Positions 9,242 to 21,914 of a stretch of DNA of 64,000 bases are shown here, piece by piece. The stretch comes from Trigonopsis variabilis. Its lineage: Eukaryota > Ascomycota > Trigonopsidomycetes > Trigonopsidales > Trigonopsidaceae. Position 1 is the first letter of the stretch; every line of letters begins with the position of its first letter. The translations under genes were made by a program, and so were the position numbers. Location of the stretch: the NCBI GenBank assembly GCA_003707065.3, contig PPXM03000012.1:309927-373926 (forward strand), written 5' to 3'. Below the pieces are notes generated by a model that searched no databases, had not been told where the DNA came from, and worked only from the letters and a program-made list of their open reading frames with translations.

Positions 9242-10502
9242 TCATAGCTTCTCGTACTCCAGCTTGCCCTCCAATTTCTTCGACTCGGCCACCTTTCGCA
9301 CGGCCTTCATCAAGTCATCCTGGACGATATAATCTCGGTCGTCGCGGATGGCAAAGAACCCGGCCTCGGTGATGACGTTTCGAATATCAGCACCGTTGAA
9401 TCCATCCGACATTTTAACTACAGCCTCGTAATCGATCTCGCCGTGCTTGTTGACCTTTTCACCGTGGATCTTGAAGATCTCAAGCCGTCCTACCTCGTTG
9501 GGAAGGGGAATTTCGATCTTTCGGTCGAGACGACCAGGACGAAGAAGAGCAGGATCAAGCGTATCGGGCCGATTGGTAGCCATGATGACTTTGGTTTGCC
9601 CAAGGTAATCAAAGCCGTCCATTTGGTTCAAAATTTCCATCAACGTCCGCTGAACCTCTCGATCAGCACTTGTACCCTCGCTAAACCGTCGGCCACCAAT
9701 AGCGTCGATCTCATCCAAGAAAATAATACAAGGCGAATGTTCTTTGGCATAGCTAAACATTTCGCGGACCAGACGGGAAGATTCACCGATATACTTGTCC
9801 ACAATAGCCGAAGCCGGGGAGAAGATGAAGTTTGCTCCAAGCGTGGCAGCCACTGCTCTGGCTAGTAACGTTTTGCCAGTTCCAGGAGGACCGTATAGTA
9901 GCACACCTTTAGGAGGTTTAATGCCCACGCGGAGAAAGATTTCAGGGTTCTTTAAAGGCAGTTCAATGACTTCTCTTAATTCTCTAATTTGATCATTCAA
10001 TCCACCAATGCCAGCAAAAGACAGATCTCCAGGTTTATATGAGGTCATGTTGTAGACCAACGGATCAACTTCACGGGGAAGGATTCTCATGATTGTTAAG
10101 GTGGTCATGTCCAATGACACCCGCACTCCTTGTTTCAATTTGGTCTTGTCCAGTTTATTCCGGCAGCCTACAAGATAACGAGGTCCTGACGAGGCCTTGA
10201 CAATGACTAGGGATTAGTGCCGCTGATCCACAAACCAGATACATACATCGTTCTTCATCGAGCTGTTTCATCACCTCCCCGATAATCTGTCCCACGCTCT
10301 GCAGGGCTTTGATATCTTCTTCTGTTTTATCGTATTCCTTATCCAAACCTCTATTGGTCATCCTCAGATCCTTTAGCTTTGCGTCCCATTCTCGATGCTG
10401 TAGTAACTTTTTCTTGTATTCCTCCAATGCAGTTTGTCGTTCCTGATCAATAAGAGGTATTTCTCCTTGTTCCTGAGATAATAATGGCTCTGATTCCGAC
10501 AT
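9242..10502 (-). CDS. RPT4: 26S proteasome regulatory ATPase Rpt4
   Basis: One of six AAA ATPases in the base of the 19S regulatory particle, unfolding ubiquitinated substrates and feeding them into the 20S core. Exons 10247-10502 and 9242-10206 (40-nt intron, ACTAAT near its 3' end) give 406 residues. Splicing restores [22 protein letters not shown] across the junction, the OB-fold region of Rpt4. An N-terminal coiled coil is followed by Walker A GPPGTGKT, the pore-loop KYIGESS, Walker [11 protein letters not shown], the SRH region [21 protein letters not shown] and the C-terminal AAA lid. The [23 protein letters not shown] block is characteristic of Rpt4/PSMC6. It is not an HbYX-ending subunit (C-terminus LEYEKL), as expected for Rpt4. 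Confidence 0.96.
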
Positions 10503-11170
10503 GGCTGCGGTGTAAGGTTGTAGGAGTGGTGGTTGCCACTGCTGGCTACGCCAACATCACAGGTCTGTCCTTGGTATCTCTAGTGTAGCTACTGAATGGT
10601 GATTGCACGAGAAGAAAATGAGTTTATGATGAGTTTACGAGCAGTTGCATGAGGTCCAAGTCAAAGCCACTTTAACCAGTCGAATAAAAGATCGCCCATA
10701 GTGACTAACACCACTCACTGCTGGCGAGAATCGCAAAGAAATGGTCATCTAGAGTGACTTAAAACGCAATTGCACACGGTAACTACATAGATATGACCGC
10801 AAAGGTAGTTTCGCTTATTCCAAGGTAGTTTCATCATTCTTTCGACGCTAGTACGATGCTTCCAGTAACGTTGCATTCTGCTATCAGCTCACATGTATAG
10901 TCACCCTCGTCGCTTCCGACATCGTGTAACAAGATCATCTCAGTCTTTTGACGTTACAGTAGAATAAATGAATTACGCTTACAATAAGCCTTGTTTTTAG
11001 CTGGGGTCAGTAAGGATCTATATTTAGTTGCTTGGTTCATCATTTTAAGTTGGACGATCATCTAAAAAGAAGCTTCTATTACCCAGGGCACCGCCAGGTT
11101 CCTACCACTCTGCTTCCTTCATCCACGTAAGACTCGTTATCAAACAGCTCTCACACATACTTTTCGTATA
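10503..11170. other. Intergenic upstream of RPT4
   Basis: About 670 bp with the RPT4 promoter at its left and the SDR 3' flank at its right. An AAGGTAGTTTC word occurs twice near 10802-10835. No PACE-like proteasome element could be named with confidence, and no RNA gene was seen. Confidence 0.5.
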
Positions 11171-11965
11171 CTACACGGTCGGAATAGTGCCGCCATCAAG
11201 GACGTAATCGACCCCGAAAGCAAAGGAACTGCGCTCAGACGCCAGAAAAGCCACTAGTTCGGCGACATCCTCAGGTCTTCCAGGACGGCCAGCTGGGATT
11301 CCCCCAATCATGTCCATGATCTTTTGGCGAGCAGCCTCCTCGCTGAGATGCATGTTCTTTTGGAACTCAGCAAGATGCTTTTTCGCTCCCGACGTCTCAA
11401 TGAAGCCAGGCGAAACCATATTGACGCGCACTCCTGTAGGAGCCACTTCCCGTGAGAGTCCTTTACTGTATGTACGAAGCGCCCCCTTGGCCGTGGAATA
11501 CGGCAGAGTAGACTTTGTCTGCGGCATGATATGCGCAATCGAGCCGATATGGATGACTACCCCTTTTCCACGGGACATCATGCCTGGAATGAAGGCACGA
11601 TCGAGGCGCACCGCAGCAAGCAGGTTCACCTCGAGAATATTCTGCCAGAACTCATCAGTGAGCGTTTCAAACCCACCTGGCGGGGCATCGCTCGCCCCCA
11701 GATTATTTACAAGAATATCAATACCACCCCACTCGGTTTCCAACCGATCTACAACCACTTTGACACCATCAGAATTGCTGAGATCTGCTTCAACTCTGAG
11801 TATTTCTTCGGCAAAGTCCTCCTCGGAGAAGTGTCGCGCGGTCACCGCAACTGTGGCCCCACCACGAGCAAGACGCACCGCAATTGCAGCTCCAATCCCG
11901 CGCGATCCACCCGTAACCAGCACTCTTTTACCTCTGAACTCGTCCACAAGTGTCAAACTAGCCAT
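11171..11965 (-). CDS. Short-chain dehydrogenase/reductase
   Basis: A 264-residue intronless classical SDR. It shows the Rossmann cofactor motif TGGSRGIG near residue 19, the NNLGAS motif, a catalytic Ser in HIGSIAHIMPQ and the YSTAK Tyr-Lys pair, then the C-terminal VSPGFIET and DGGTIPTV blocks. An Arg follows strand 2 (TARHFSEED), which favours NADP(H), but this is weak. Substrate is unknown; such enzymes act in polyol, lipid and secondary metabolism. It is divergent from enolase across 156 bp. Lack of introns in an intron-rich neighbourhood, and a bacterial-like look, make transfer from bacteria possible but unproven. Confidence 0.9.
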   Translation of the reverse strand: MASLTLVDEFRGKRVLVTGGSRGIGAAIAVRLARGGATVAVTARHFSEEDFAEEILRVEADLSNSDGVKVVVDRLETEWGGIDILVNNLGASDAPPGGFETLTDEFWQNILEVNLLAAVRLDRAFIPGMMSRGKGVVIHIGSIAHIMPQTKSTLPYSTAKGALRTYSKGLSREVAPTGVRVNMVSPGFIETSGAKKHLAEFQKNMHLSEEAARQKIMDMIGGIPAGRPGRPEDVAELVAFLASERSSFAFGVDYVLDGGTIPTV

Positions 11966-12121
11966 TTCGACGTGCTCTGGTGCTTATTAGAAGATCTGCT
12001 GCTGAGCAGCTACAGTAACAGGAGCAGCCCGTTTGAGCCAAGGATGACACAACCGCAGGCGGGGCCAAAAGTAACAGACTATATAGGACAGCGTTTTGCG
12101 TCACTGCCAGTCATACTTGAT

Positions 12122-13699
<1,578 letters not shown>

Positions 13700-13861
13700 A
13701 TGTAAATGTTGGAATCATACGAGACTAGATGTAAAGAATAAGCTAGACAGTATCACTCAATCGAAATGATTGCGTCGAGGCCGCGTGTACCAGAATCGAG
13801 CCAGTCCACCGACGCAGACGAGGCCTAGGGGCACCCACAGCAGCAACGGCTTCGAAGATAG

Positions 13862-14621
<760 letters not shown>

Positions 14622-14774
14622 CTTGGTCTTAGCGAGGTAAAGGGAAGAACGCTACGTTGCAATCCGATCCGTTCTAATTTAGGAAGGGCGTGTCCTTACT
14701 AGTTTCCACTTTCGACCCCAACCCAACTGGCGTTACAGGCTCGGTCATCATCCTACCCTCAATCCCTCTCTAAA

Positions 14775-15727
14775 ATGGTAAGATCACGGAGTGAAGAATA
14801 GACTAAATGGTAGTCCGATCCTATTGACGCCTCGCTGGATCTTCTCAGACGGTTGAATCCTCGAAATATTGGGGAGAATACGAAAGCTCTTTGTCAATTG
14901 GAGCCAGGATTGACTGAGGAGCTGTTATCGTGCGTTGATCAACCGTTGGTCACTCGTCGCTGTGAAGCGACCGGAAGAGAATTCCTTTGTTGCGATTATA
15001 ATCGGGACGAGGACAGTTATCGCAGCCCGTGGTCCAACCAATACTATCCGCCCTTATCCGACGGGAATCTGCCTTCGCCGGCTTTACGAGAATTAGAGGT
15101 TGCCGCAAACGAGACGTTTGACGTTTATAGAGAACTGTAGGTACCCAATTGCGGAGAGGCGTTAACACCCAAGATACTATGAAGGTGGTCTGAGCTCGGT
15201 GTACTTTTGGGATAAGACAGATGAAGACCCAACCGCTGGCTTCTCTGGGGTCGTGGTGTTTAAGAATAGTGAGAAGAGGCTTTTTTACATTCTGACGTGC
15301 TAGAAACATCAACGGGAAAAGGCGTCTGGGATGCCATCCACGTCTTTGATATCTCGCAGGATTCGTCGTCATCTGCTACGTATCAATTGACTAGTACCAT
15401 TATCTTGGCTCTTGAAAAGACTACTGCCGGAGTAGGCAAGCTCGATCTGAGTGGAAATCTCACTCGCCAGGTAAGGTGTTCTTTGTTCTATGCTAACAAT
15501 CCTAGGTCCAGCGCAAGTTGGCCTTTCGAGACGCTTCTTCTCACGTTGCCAACATCGGCAGACTCATTGAGGAGATGGAGAATATGATGAGAAACCAGCT
15601 GCAAGAAGTCTATTTCGGCAAGGCTAAAGATATCGTGGCGGATCTCCGTTCGATTCAAAGCTTATCTGAGGAACGACGCGAAGAAAACCTCTATCGTGAA
15701 GCACTGTCAGGATTGACCCGGAATTAA
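14775..15727 (+). CDS. CAP2: F-actin-capping protein beta subunit
   Basis: Half of the heterodimer that caps actin filament barbed ends, acting at cortical patches. Five exons: 14775-14777, 14814-15136, 15174-15268, 15304-15470 and 15506-15727, with introns of 36, 37, 35 and 35 nt. The first exon is only the ATG: the GT follows at once, and exon 2 gives SDPIDASLDLLRRLNP, which matches the conserved start of the family but has no Met of its own. The 269 residues include SCVDQPL, YLCCDYNRDxDSYRSPWSN-like blocks (here FLCCDYNRDEDSYRSPWSN), VYFWDK and GVWDAIHVFDI. Length agrees with 277 in human and 287 in yeast. Introns have clear TTAAC, CTGAC or CTAAC branch motifs. Confidence 0.95.
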
Positions 15728-15881
15728 CTGTCTCCCACCTCCAATATGAAATAATGTCCTTAGCAAGCTCAGCGTAGCCTAAAAGGTAACTGTAGTCCAG
15801 GCGACTATCATTAGGCTTGTTCCAGGTATCTGTCCTGAGGTATAGTTTTGAGTTTCGTCATGCCTCCCATATCATACATTA

Positions 15882-16619
15882 TTATACACACTCGAAGCAG
15901 AATGGTTTACCGCAGGAATACCCTGGTCTCCCACAAAGAGATTCGGTATCTTCTACTGGAGGCTCAGCTTCGGGTAGATCTTCACTGAAAGCAGATAGTA
16001 GCGCATTCGTCAACGTAAGACGACCAGCGTCCGTCCGTTGAGTATGATGGGATGGCTTGGGAGATCCATCAGGGTGGTGGTCATTCCATGCCTTTTCACG
16101 ACTAAAGGGGCCATCATCTTCACATTCCCATAATGCTGACGTGTCTGTGCAAGACGGAGACGGCGAGGGATGACTCTTTCCGCCCGATACAACTAACCGT
16201 TTCGACATAAACACTGCATCTTCATTGTCGTCTTCACTGCTTGTCCAGTCGGAGGCCTCACTTTCAGAATCCGACATGTAGACTCCATCTTCCGTATTCA
16301 GCCTCCTCCTCTTGGACCGTTTACCTCTCCAAACGTTCGATTGATTGTCGCTGTCGAATCCTTGTAAATGACCATGGTCCTCTATGATTTCTCCCGTCTC
16401 TAGGTCCACAACGTCGCTCTGTATCCCAATCGACCGATTTCCATACTTTTTGATAATCTCTTCCCATGAAGTCCGCAGACGAGAAACAGCCTGGCGTCTC
16501 TCGTAATCTAGCTGGGCGCGTTTGTCTTTGCTTTTCGCTTTCTTTATTGTTTTGTCGCTCTTTCCTAACGTCGAAGTGCCTTTACTTGATTGCGACTGTT
16601 TTTTGGTCTTTGTTATCAT
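15882..16619 (-). CDS. SCM3: Scm3/HJURP-like CENP-A chaperone
   Basis: A 245-residue nuclear protein. The conserved Scm3 region spans about residues 40-85: a helix RLRTSWEEIIKKYG followed by SDVVDLETGEIIEDHGHLQGF, the hallmark of the fungal chaperone that loads the centromeric histone H3 variant. The N-terminus is Lys/Ser-rich, the middle has a bipartite basic patch (KRSKRRR) and acidic Ser/Asp runs. The extreme C-terminus carries a Cys cluster, CGRPGYSCGKPFCFECV, that looks like a small zinc-binding knuckle, possibly for DNA or protein contact. Fungal Scm3 proteins are known to vary in their C-terminal binding motifs. The 'DLETGEIIEDxGHL' motif also occurs in a few other chromatin proteins, so the assignment is good but not certain. 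Confidence 0.75.
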   Translation of the reverse strand: MITKTKKQSQSSKGTSTLGKSDKTIKKAKSKDKRAQLDYERRQAVSRLRTSWEEIIKKYGNRSIGIQSDVVDLETGEIIEDHGHLQGFDSDNQSNVWRGKRSKRRRLNTEDGVYMSDSESEASDWTSSEDDNEDAVFMSKRLVVSGGKSHPSPSPSCTDTSALWECEDDGPFSREKAWNDHHPDGSPKPSHHTQRTDAGRLTLTNALLSAFSEDLPEAEPPVEDTESLCGRPGYSCGKPFCFECV

Positions 16620-17078
16620 ATTCTATCACAATCGCCCCTCTTTATTTTGAATAAGAGCGCAAGACGGCCGAGTATAGCGCCCTTGTCTGTTTCTTGGAAG
16701 GCAAGACGAGGAGGGTAACCCGTGCGACGAACGCGAGCTGATGGAAGTTTGTGAACAGACTTGACCAGACTCGCAGGCTCAGGGCTTTATTACGTATAAT
16801 GAAGGAATGCATCTGAGACTCTCAATGAATATGACCTGGCCTGCCGACCATCGATTACTAGGGTTTGGAGTCGACGTCGCGAGAATGCGCACGTCGGTGA
16901 TTCATTCATGTCAAGTAGTAAAGTCTCTAGGAGATGATAGTATTAGTTTATAAGAATAGCCGGGGGAACATCAGAAACGCTCGAGAAACAAACGAATCGC
17001 CGTATGCACAAAGGCAAGTTGATTGAGAGGTTCAAGGTATCAAAAGATCTAAGAGTGATAAACTATTTCAAGGCTTAT
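16620..17078. other. Intergenic upstream of the Scm3-like gene
   Basis: About 460 bp between the SCM3-like start and the DUF952 stop. Presumably the SCM3-like promoter. No gene or RNA recognised. Confidence 0.5.
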
Positions 17079-17402
17079 TCAAACGAAATCACTCTTTTGC
17101 AGAACTTGAGTAACATGTAGAGGCCGCAGAACATCGTAGTAATGAGGAAACGTTCCATGGCTGTTGGTCTCCCATTTGACTTTTTCGGGATCCAAGCGAT
17201 CTAGCTCAATTTCAAGAATCGAAACCGAAGGGGAGTCGGAAAAAAACCTCTCCAAGGTTCCTTTGACCTGGTCTTTGGTAGACATGTGGACAAAGCCATC
17301 CTGCACATCAATTGGACTCCGTTGGTAAAACGTTCCCATGGAATCTGTTTGCTCCAATGATTCAGGACTAGAATCGAGGATTTTATAGGCCAATTGCGTC
17401 AT
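17079..17402 (-). CDS. DUF952 family protein
   Basis: A 107-residue single-exon protein matching the DUF952 family: YKIL near the start, SPIDVQDGFVHMSTKDQV (the conserved D-x-DGF-H-S block), a central ILEIELDRLDPEKVKWE strand-helix and FPHYYDVL near the end. The family is common in bacteria and scattered in fungi; its biochemical role is not established. It is divergent from NOP9 with about 100 bp between starts. Start is the first Met (MTQLAYKIL), immediately before the conserved first strand. Confidence 0.85.
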   Translation of the reverse strand: MTQLAYKILDSSPESLEQTDSMGTFYQRSPIDVQDGFVHMSTKDQVKGTLERFFSDSPSVSILEIELDRLDPEKVKWETNSHGTFPHYYDVLRPLHVTQVLQKSDFV

Positions 17403-17503
17403 CAGAACTGCGACAGTGAAGTATCTAATAGTTATGTGCTGGCGACGCTGTCAACCTTTTCTTGTGACGATGTAGCGCTTCTCTGAAAGTTTTCCTCCCA
17501 ACC

Positions 17504-19582
17504 ATGCCCAAAGAGAAAAAAGGGAAAAAAAGTAGGACGCCCTACGATAAACAAGAAGATGAAGGAGAGAAATATCATGTTATAGATGGAGAGGGACGAG
17601 AAGTAAAGAGTCAAACGTCTACTCGTGAGTGTCACTTTCATATCAGAACGAGCTAACTCATAGGTGCCAGTAAAACTTTTGGATCTTTGACAACCGAGCA
17701 GATTGATTATTATGGGTCATGTGAAGCGTTATTATCATCGAAGCGACCGTTTGAATCGCAGGAAGGTAGGCGAGATTTAAAGGGATGATCTAATGTCGTT
17801 TAGAAGAAGAGATCTTTCTCGAGAGACTAAAGGATGAAATGAAAGGAAATGAATTAAAATTAGCTTGCCATTTGATTGGATGCAAACTGCTCGAAAGATA
17901 CTTGAGAATAGCTCCTTTAAGCTCGTTGAAGGATATTTTCAAGGCTTTTCTTGGGCATTTTGCCCTTTTGGCTCGGGATAAATATGCCTCACACTGTTGT
18001 GAAGCATTGTTGATCCGAACCGTTGCATTTTTGAGTGAGGAACAGGAGCTGGAGGTGGCTGATGACCCTAATGAAGAAATGGTGTCAATCGAGACATTGG
18101 TACTTTACGCAACCAAGGTAAATAGGGGTGCTTTTCCGTCATTGACTTACAATAGGAATTTGAGCCCGTCATGGTAGACCTTTTGTCGGATACCTATGGA
18201 TCTCATGTCTTGCGGACCCTGATCTTAATGCTTTCAGGCCAGTTACCCAACGATTCGTACCAGATATCTCTTCGGAGCAAGAAAAGTAAACATTCGAGGC
18301 TATATACATCCATGGACCGCCAGTCTTTGTCTAGATACAAGGTTCCTCCCAAGTTCAAGACAGAGCTGGAGAATCTGTTGAAGATCTGTTACGATGGGTA
18401 CAGCTCGAACGAGCTGAGAGACAAGTGTATCGATCCAAACTTTGGTCCTTCTTTGGAGGTTCTTTTAAGTGTCAGTAAACGATTCCCTAGCATATCCTTT
18501 ACTACGAAGCTATTTTCGGGAGACGAGTCGGAAAAGGCTTTTATCACTTATCTTTTATCGTCAACCACTGGAATCCACTTCTTCCAGGTCTGTCTTAGCA
18601 CCGTACCGTTTGCCGACTTTTCCAGACTCTATGATACGTATCTAAAGGGACGACTGATCCAAACCAGCAAACTCGACTCTACCGGCTATATTATTAAATC
18701 CTCTTTGCAAAGATTATCGGGAGCAGAGCTTGGTCGGGCACTCGACGAACTATTACCGAGCTTGGCTGATTTCTGCGATAACCAACCTTTGATCGTGTCA
18801 GCCATCATTGATTTAGCAAAAGCCAAGAATACGAACGTGGGAATGATCATATCCAAGATAAAACAGCATTATTTGTCTGGGCCTGACCGTGATCAGTTCT
18901 TGCGCGTTCTTTTATTAGGATCACCTTCTGCCGAGTTTCCTAGAGATCGTCAACTTGCTTCTTTGTCTCCCATGGATCACCGACGGTTCACTTTGGCAAT
19001 CTCAATTTCTCAATTGTCGCCTGATCTAAGCACGAGTCTCCTGAACAGTGTCACCATTCAGCCACTTGAGGATCAGCTCTATCTATGCGAGAACAACTAC
19101 TACTCGCGGCTGCTCGAGTCTATCCTACAACATAACGATGACGTGATTGCTCTGAGGAAGTTTCTGAACTGCATTCTTCAGCAAACGCCCAAATTAGCAT
19201 GCTCTGCATGCGGATCCCATGTGGTCGATGCCATTTGGGCCGCCTCAGTGCGACTTTTGAACTATCGAGAGAAAATGGTGGATCTGTTGCAGCATCACGA
19301 AGATGCTCTACGGCAGAGCCAATATGGAAGTATGATTTGGAAGAACTGTCGGTTGGACATATGGAAAAATAGCCCTTCAGAGTGGCGCCACTTGAACAAA
19401 CTGGATCAGCAAGGTATCTCAAAATGAAATCATCGTTAGGTGCACAGCAACAAATCGAGCAAATTGCCGAGTCTTTCATGGACGTTTGGCAAGCGATGCC
19501 CCAGCGCACAAGCGCCAATGCCGCTCGATATAGAGGCGGTTATCTGTCCAGGCTATTTAAACGACAAGCGACCGATAATTGA
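17504..19582 (+). CDS. NOP9: Pumilio-repeat nucleolar protein Nop9
   Basis: Binds pre-rRNA and is needed for small ribosomal subunit maturation in the nucleolus. Exons 17504-17624, 17664-17765, 17804-18117 and 18156 onward (introns 39, 38 and 38 nt). After a Lys-rich start (MPKEKKGKKSRTPYDKQ) come Pumilio-like repeats: CHLIGCKLLERYLRIAP, DKYASHCCEALL, DLLSDTYGSHVLRTLI, and a later ACSACGSHVVDAIW. The long exon runs to a stop at 19425-19427. A 26-nt GT...AG stretch (19414-19439) would instead join a second frame reading QIAESFMDVWQAMPQR and ending RLFKRQATDN at 19582, giving 645 residues, close to yeast Nop9 (666). I favour the longer form because the added tail is basic and Nop9-like in length, but 26 nt is shorter than any other intron here and has no clear branch motif; a sequencing frameshift is possible. 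Confidence 0.88.
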
Positions 19583-19693
19583 TAATTGATATTCTCACAA
19601 CAACTTGTTTTGTTTTATGTACAGATAATACCTTCATCCTCTGACATTCCGGGTGTATCAAACACGCAAACAGACCACATCATCACCCCGCGA

Positions 19694-20248
19694 TTACCAA
19701 GCACCTTCCGTACGGCGTAGATCGAGTCCCAGAAAGCGAGAAAGTCGATCGAACGCGATATCAGCGTCCAAGTTTTCATCTTCGACTCCCTCCAGCTGGT
19801 ACCATCGCAAGATGGCAATAGCCTGCTCAGGCTCCAAGCTGGCAAATTCTCCCTTTGTCAAGGGAAATTTAAGCTCAGCTGGAGGATAAACACCATCCCA
19901 AGAAGGCATGGGCGCAATTGCAGCCGAATCATCAACGATTTTGTTGTTCACTGTCCTGCGAATGGACCGCTCGTCTCTTTGTAGTTAGATAGCCGTTCCA
20001 CAAAACAATACAAACAGAATATTCAATTGGCCTTGAAGTTCCAGAGCCATCTCATTCAAGTCGTCAATCTTGACTGATTCCGTTTCCGCCAAACCGACGT
20101 TCTGGGCACTCTGCTTGAGCAGATCGACCTGGACCGACATGACATTCTGGCCAACTTCAGCTATTGCCTTGGCATGTTTTTTGGCAGTCTCAGTGAGCTT
20201 GTTAATCTGTCCCTGCAAGGATTCCTGGTCTTGTGCTGCTTCAGCCAT
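19694..20248 (-). CDS. Small coiled-coil protein, possibly Mrp8-like
   Basis: Two exons, 20016-20248 and 19694-19976, joined over a 39-nt intron that starts GTTTGT and carries CTAAC before its AG; 171 residues. The N-terminal half is a coiled coil (LQGQINKLTETAKKHAKAIA onward to LNEMALELQGQL). After the splice comes ILDERSIRRTVNNKI, then a Pro/Trp segment (APMPSWDGVYPP) and a compact helical C-terminus with FASLEPEQAIAILRWYQLEG. I have a weak recollection of the fungal Mrp8 family having an LxGQLxxxEERSIRRxxN block, but I cannot confirm it. No function can be given. The join is supported by continuous phase and by the branch motif. Confidence 0.7.
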
Positions 20249-20672
20249 TGCAAGTGAAGCTTATGTGGAGAGGTGGGTTGGCTGGAGCTGGCGGAACGGC
20301 GAGTGGAGACGGTGACGAAATAGATGGGCCATGGCAGCCGGGAATGGAAGGTGGAAGAAGGCTGAGGAGAAGAATGAGACTGGTTTATACGCATATTCCA
20401 GTAATAACTTGGAATTGAGTGGCCTCTCTTTGGTGGTTCGAAGAAATCCAGACTTGGCCAAATTATGGCAAGTTTCAGAAAGCCTTGCTGAGAACCGAGA
20501 ATGCTGACCGTTCCGTCCGTATCACCGCTCGAGGCTAATGAATATAGAGAAATATAGGCAAACTAAACCAAGAGAAGCGATAGAATGTGCTTGTTGCGCG
20601 AGAGCGGTTTTGAGTGACGGGCAGTGACACGGTCTACGGATTGGGAATAATTACTACGCGTGAGACTTGACC
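20249..20672. other. Divergent promoter region, coiled-coil gene and ASF1
   Basis: About 420 bp between two divergent starts. Minor open frames on both strands have no recognisable content. No RNA gene seen. Confidence 0.55.
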
Positions 20673-21576
20673 ATGTCGAAGGTGACGATCGATGATATCA
20701 CGGTGTTAAATAACCCGGCGCCATTTACGGATCCGTATGAATTGGAAATTACATTTAAATGTCATGAGCCGTTAAAAGATGGTGAGCGTTGACCTGAGCT
20801 TGGAGCTAACAGGCAGACCTGGAGTGGAAACTAGTCTATGTTGGGTCCTCAACATCGTAGGTTCAGAGTCCTTACGCGGACTAACGATAGAAACAAACAT
20901 GATCAAGTCTTGGATTCAATTTTAGTCGGTCCAATACCGGTTGGAGTCAATAAGTTTCTGTTCTCTGCAGACGCTCCCTCTCCCGACTTGATTCCTGCAG
21001 CTGAGCTGGTCAGCGTGACAGTTATACTATTGACGTGCTCTTATCAAGATCGAGAGTTCGTCCGGGTGGGATATTATGTCAATAACGAATACGACAGCGA
21101 GGAGCTGCGGGATAATCCTCCCTCCAAGGTCCAGATAGATCATGTCGTGAGGAACATTCTAGCAGAGAAGCCGAGGGTTACTTATTTCAATATTAAATGG
21201 TGCGTCAATTTTACGCTTGGTCTAATTATACTAGGGACGACGAGGATGACGGGTTAGAGTATCCTCCTGAACAGCCGGATGCAGACGAAGGTAGGGCAAG
21301 CACCTCTTCATACTAACTCTCTTAGATGAAGAAGATGAAGACGAAGAAGAGGAAGAAGAAGAAGAGGACGAGAATGAGAATGAGAATGAGAATGATGGCC
21401 AAGACGAAGAAGAAGTAGAAAATGGGGAAGGCGACCAAGATCAAGATCAAGACCAGGCTGGAGAAGAAGAAGGAGAAGAAGAGGAAGACGAAGAGGACGA
21501 TGATACAGAAGTTGACCTTACCAAAGATCAGCTGGACGAGCCTGGATCGAAAAAGCAAAAGCTTAGTAACGATTAG
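20673..21576 (+). CDS. ASF1: Histone H3-H4 chaperone Asf1
   Basis: Delivers H3-H4 dimers for nucleosome assembly and disassembly in the nucleus. Five exons (20673-20781, 20817-20856, 20891-21199, 21235-21290, 21326-21576) with introns of only 35, 34, 35 and 35 nt; 254 residues. The conserved immunoglobulin-like core runs from [15 protein letters not shown] through [51 protein letters not shown] and [14 protein letters not shown], to the [17 protein letters not shown] block. After it comes a long Asp/Glu-rich tail with (EN)n and (DQ)n runs, as in yeast Asf1 (279 residues), which ends in a basic KKQKL patch. Each intron has CTAAC or similar close to the AG. Confidence 0.97.
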
Positions 21577-21914
21577 TGCAGTGTATTCTAGTGTATGCTA
21601 AAATGTTTCTTGGGTACTCTTTCGATGGTTTCGATATCAGCGGTCTGCGCTTGAAGTGAATGCCATCAAGTCGAACATAGTCTGCTTGAATTGAGTCCCG
21701 GAAAAGTCGAAAACTCATTAGTGCCATTGGGGATGGCACTGACCTATACCATAGATGATTGTAGCCACTATCGTACTCAATTGCAGAATAAACGTGCACC
21801 GCAGTTCTGCTCGTCCCTCTTCACAGCTCAGTCACATCCGTTTGGTCACAAGCTACAACGCTCACCGCTACACTTAGAGGTCTCATCATCGTCACTGCGT
21901 GTGAATGAACCGTA
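21577..21914. other. Intergenic, SRO7 promoter side
   Basis: About 340 bp between the ASF1 stop and the SRO7 ATG; nothing beyond presumed 3' flank and promoter was seen. Confidence 0.55.

Noticed and set aside
11171-11965. Bacterial gene transfer for the SDR
   Set aside because: Lack of introns and a generic SDR sequence are not enough; a phylogeny would be needed, and intronless fungal genes are common in this same window.
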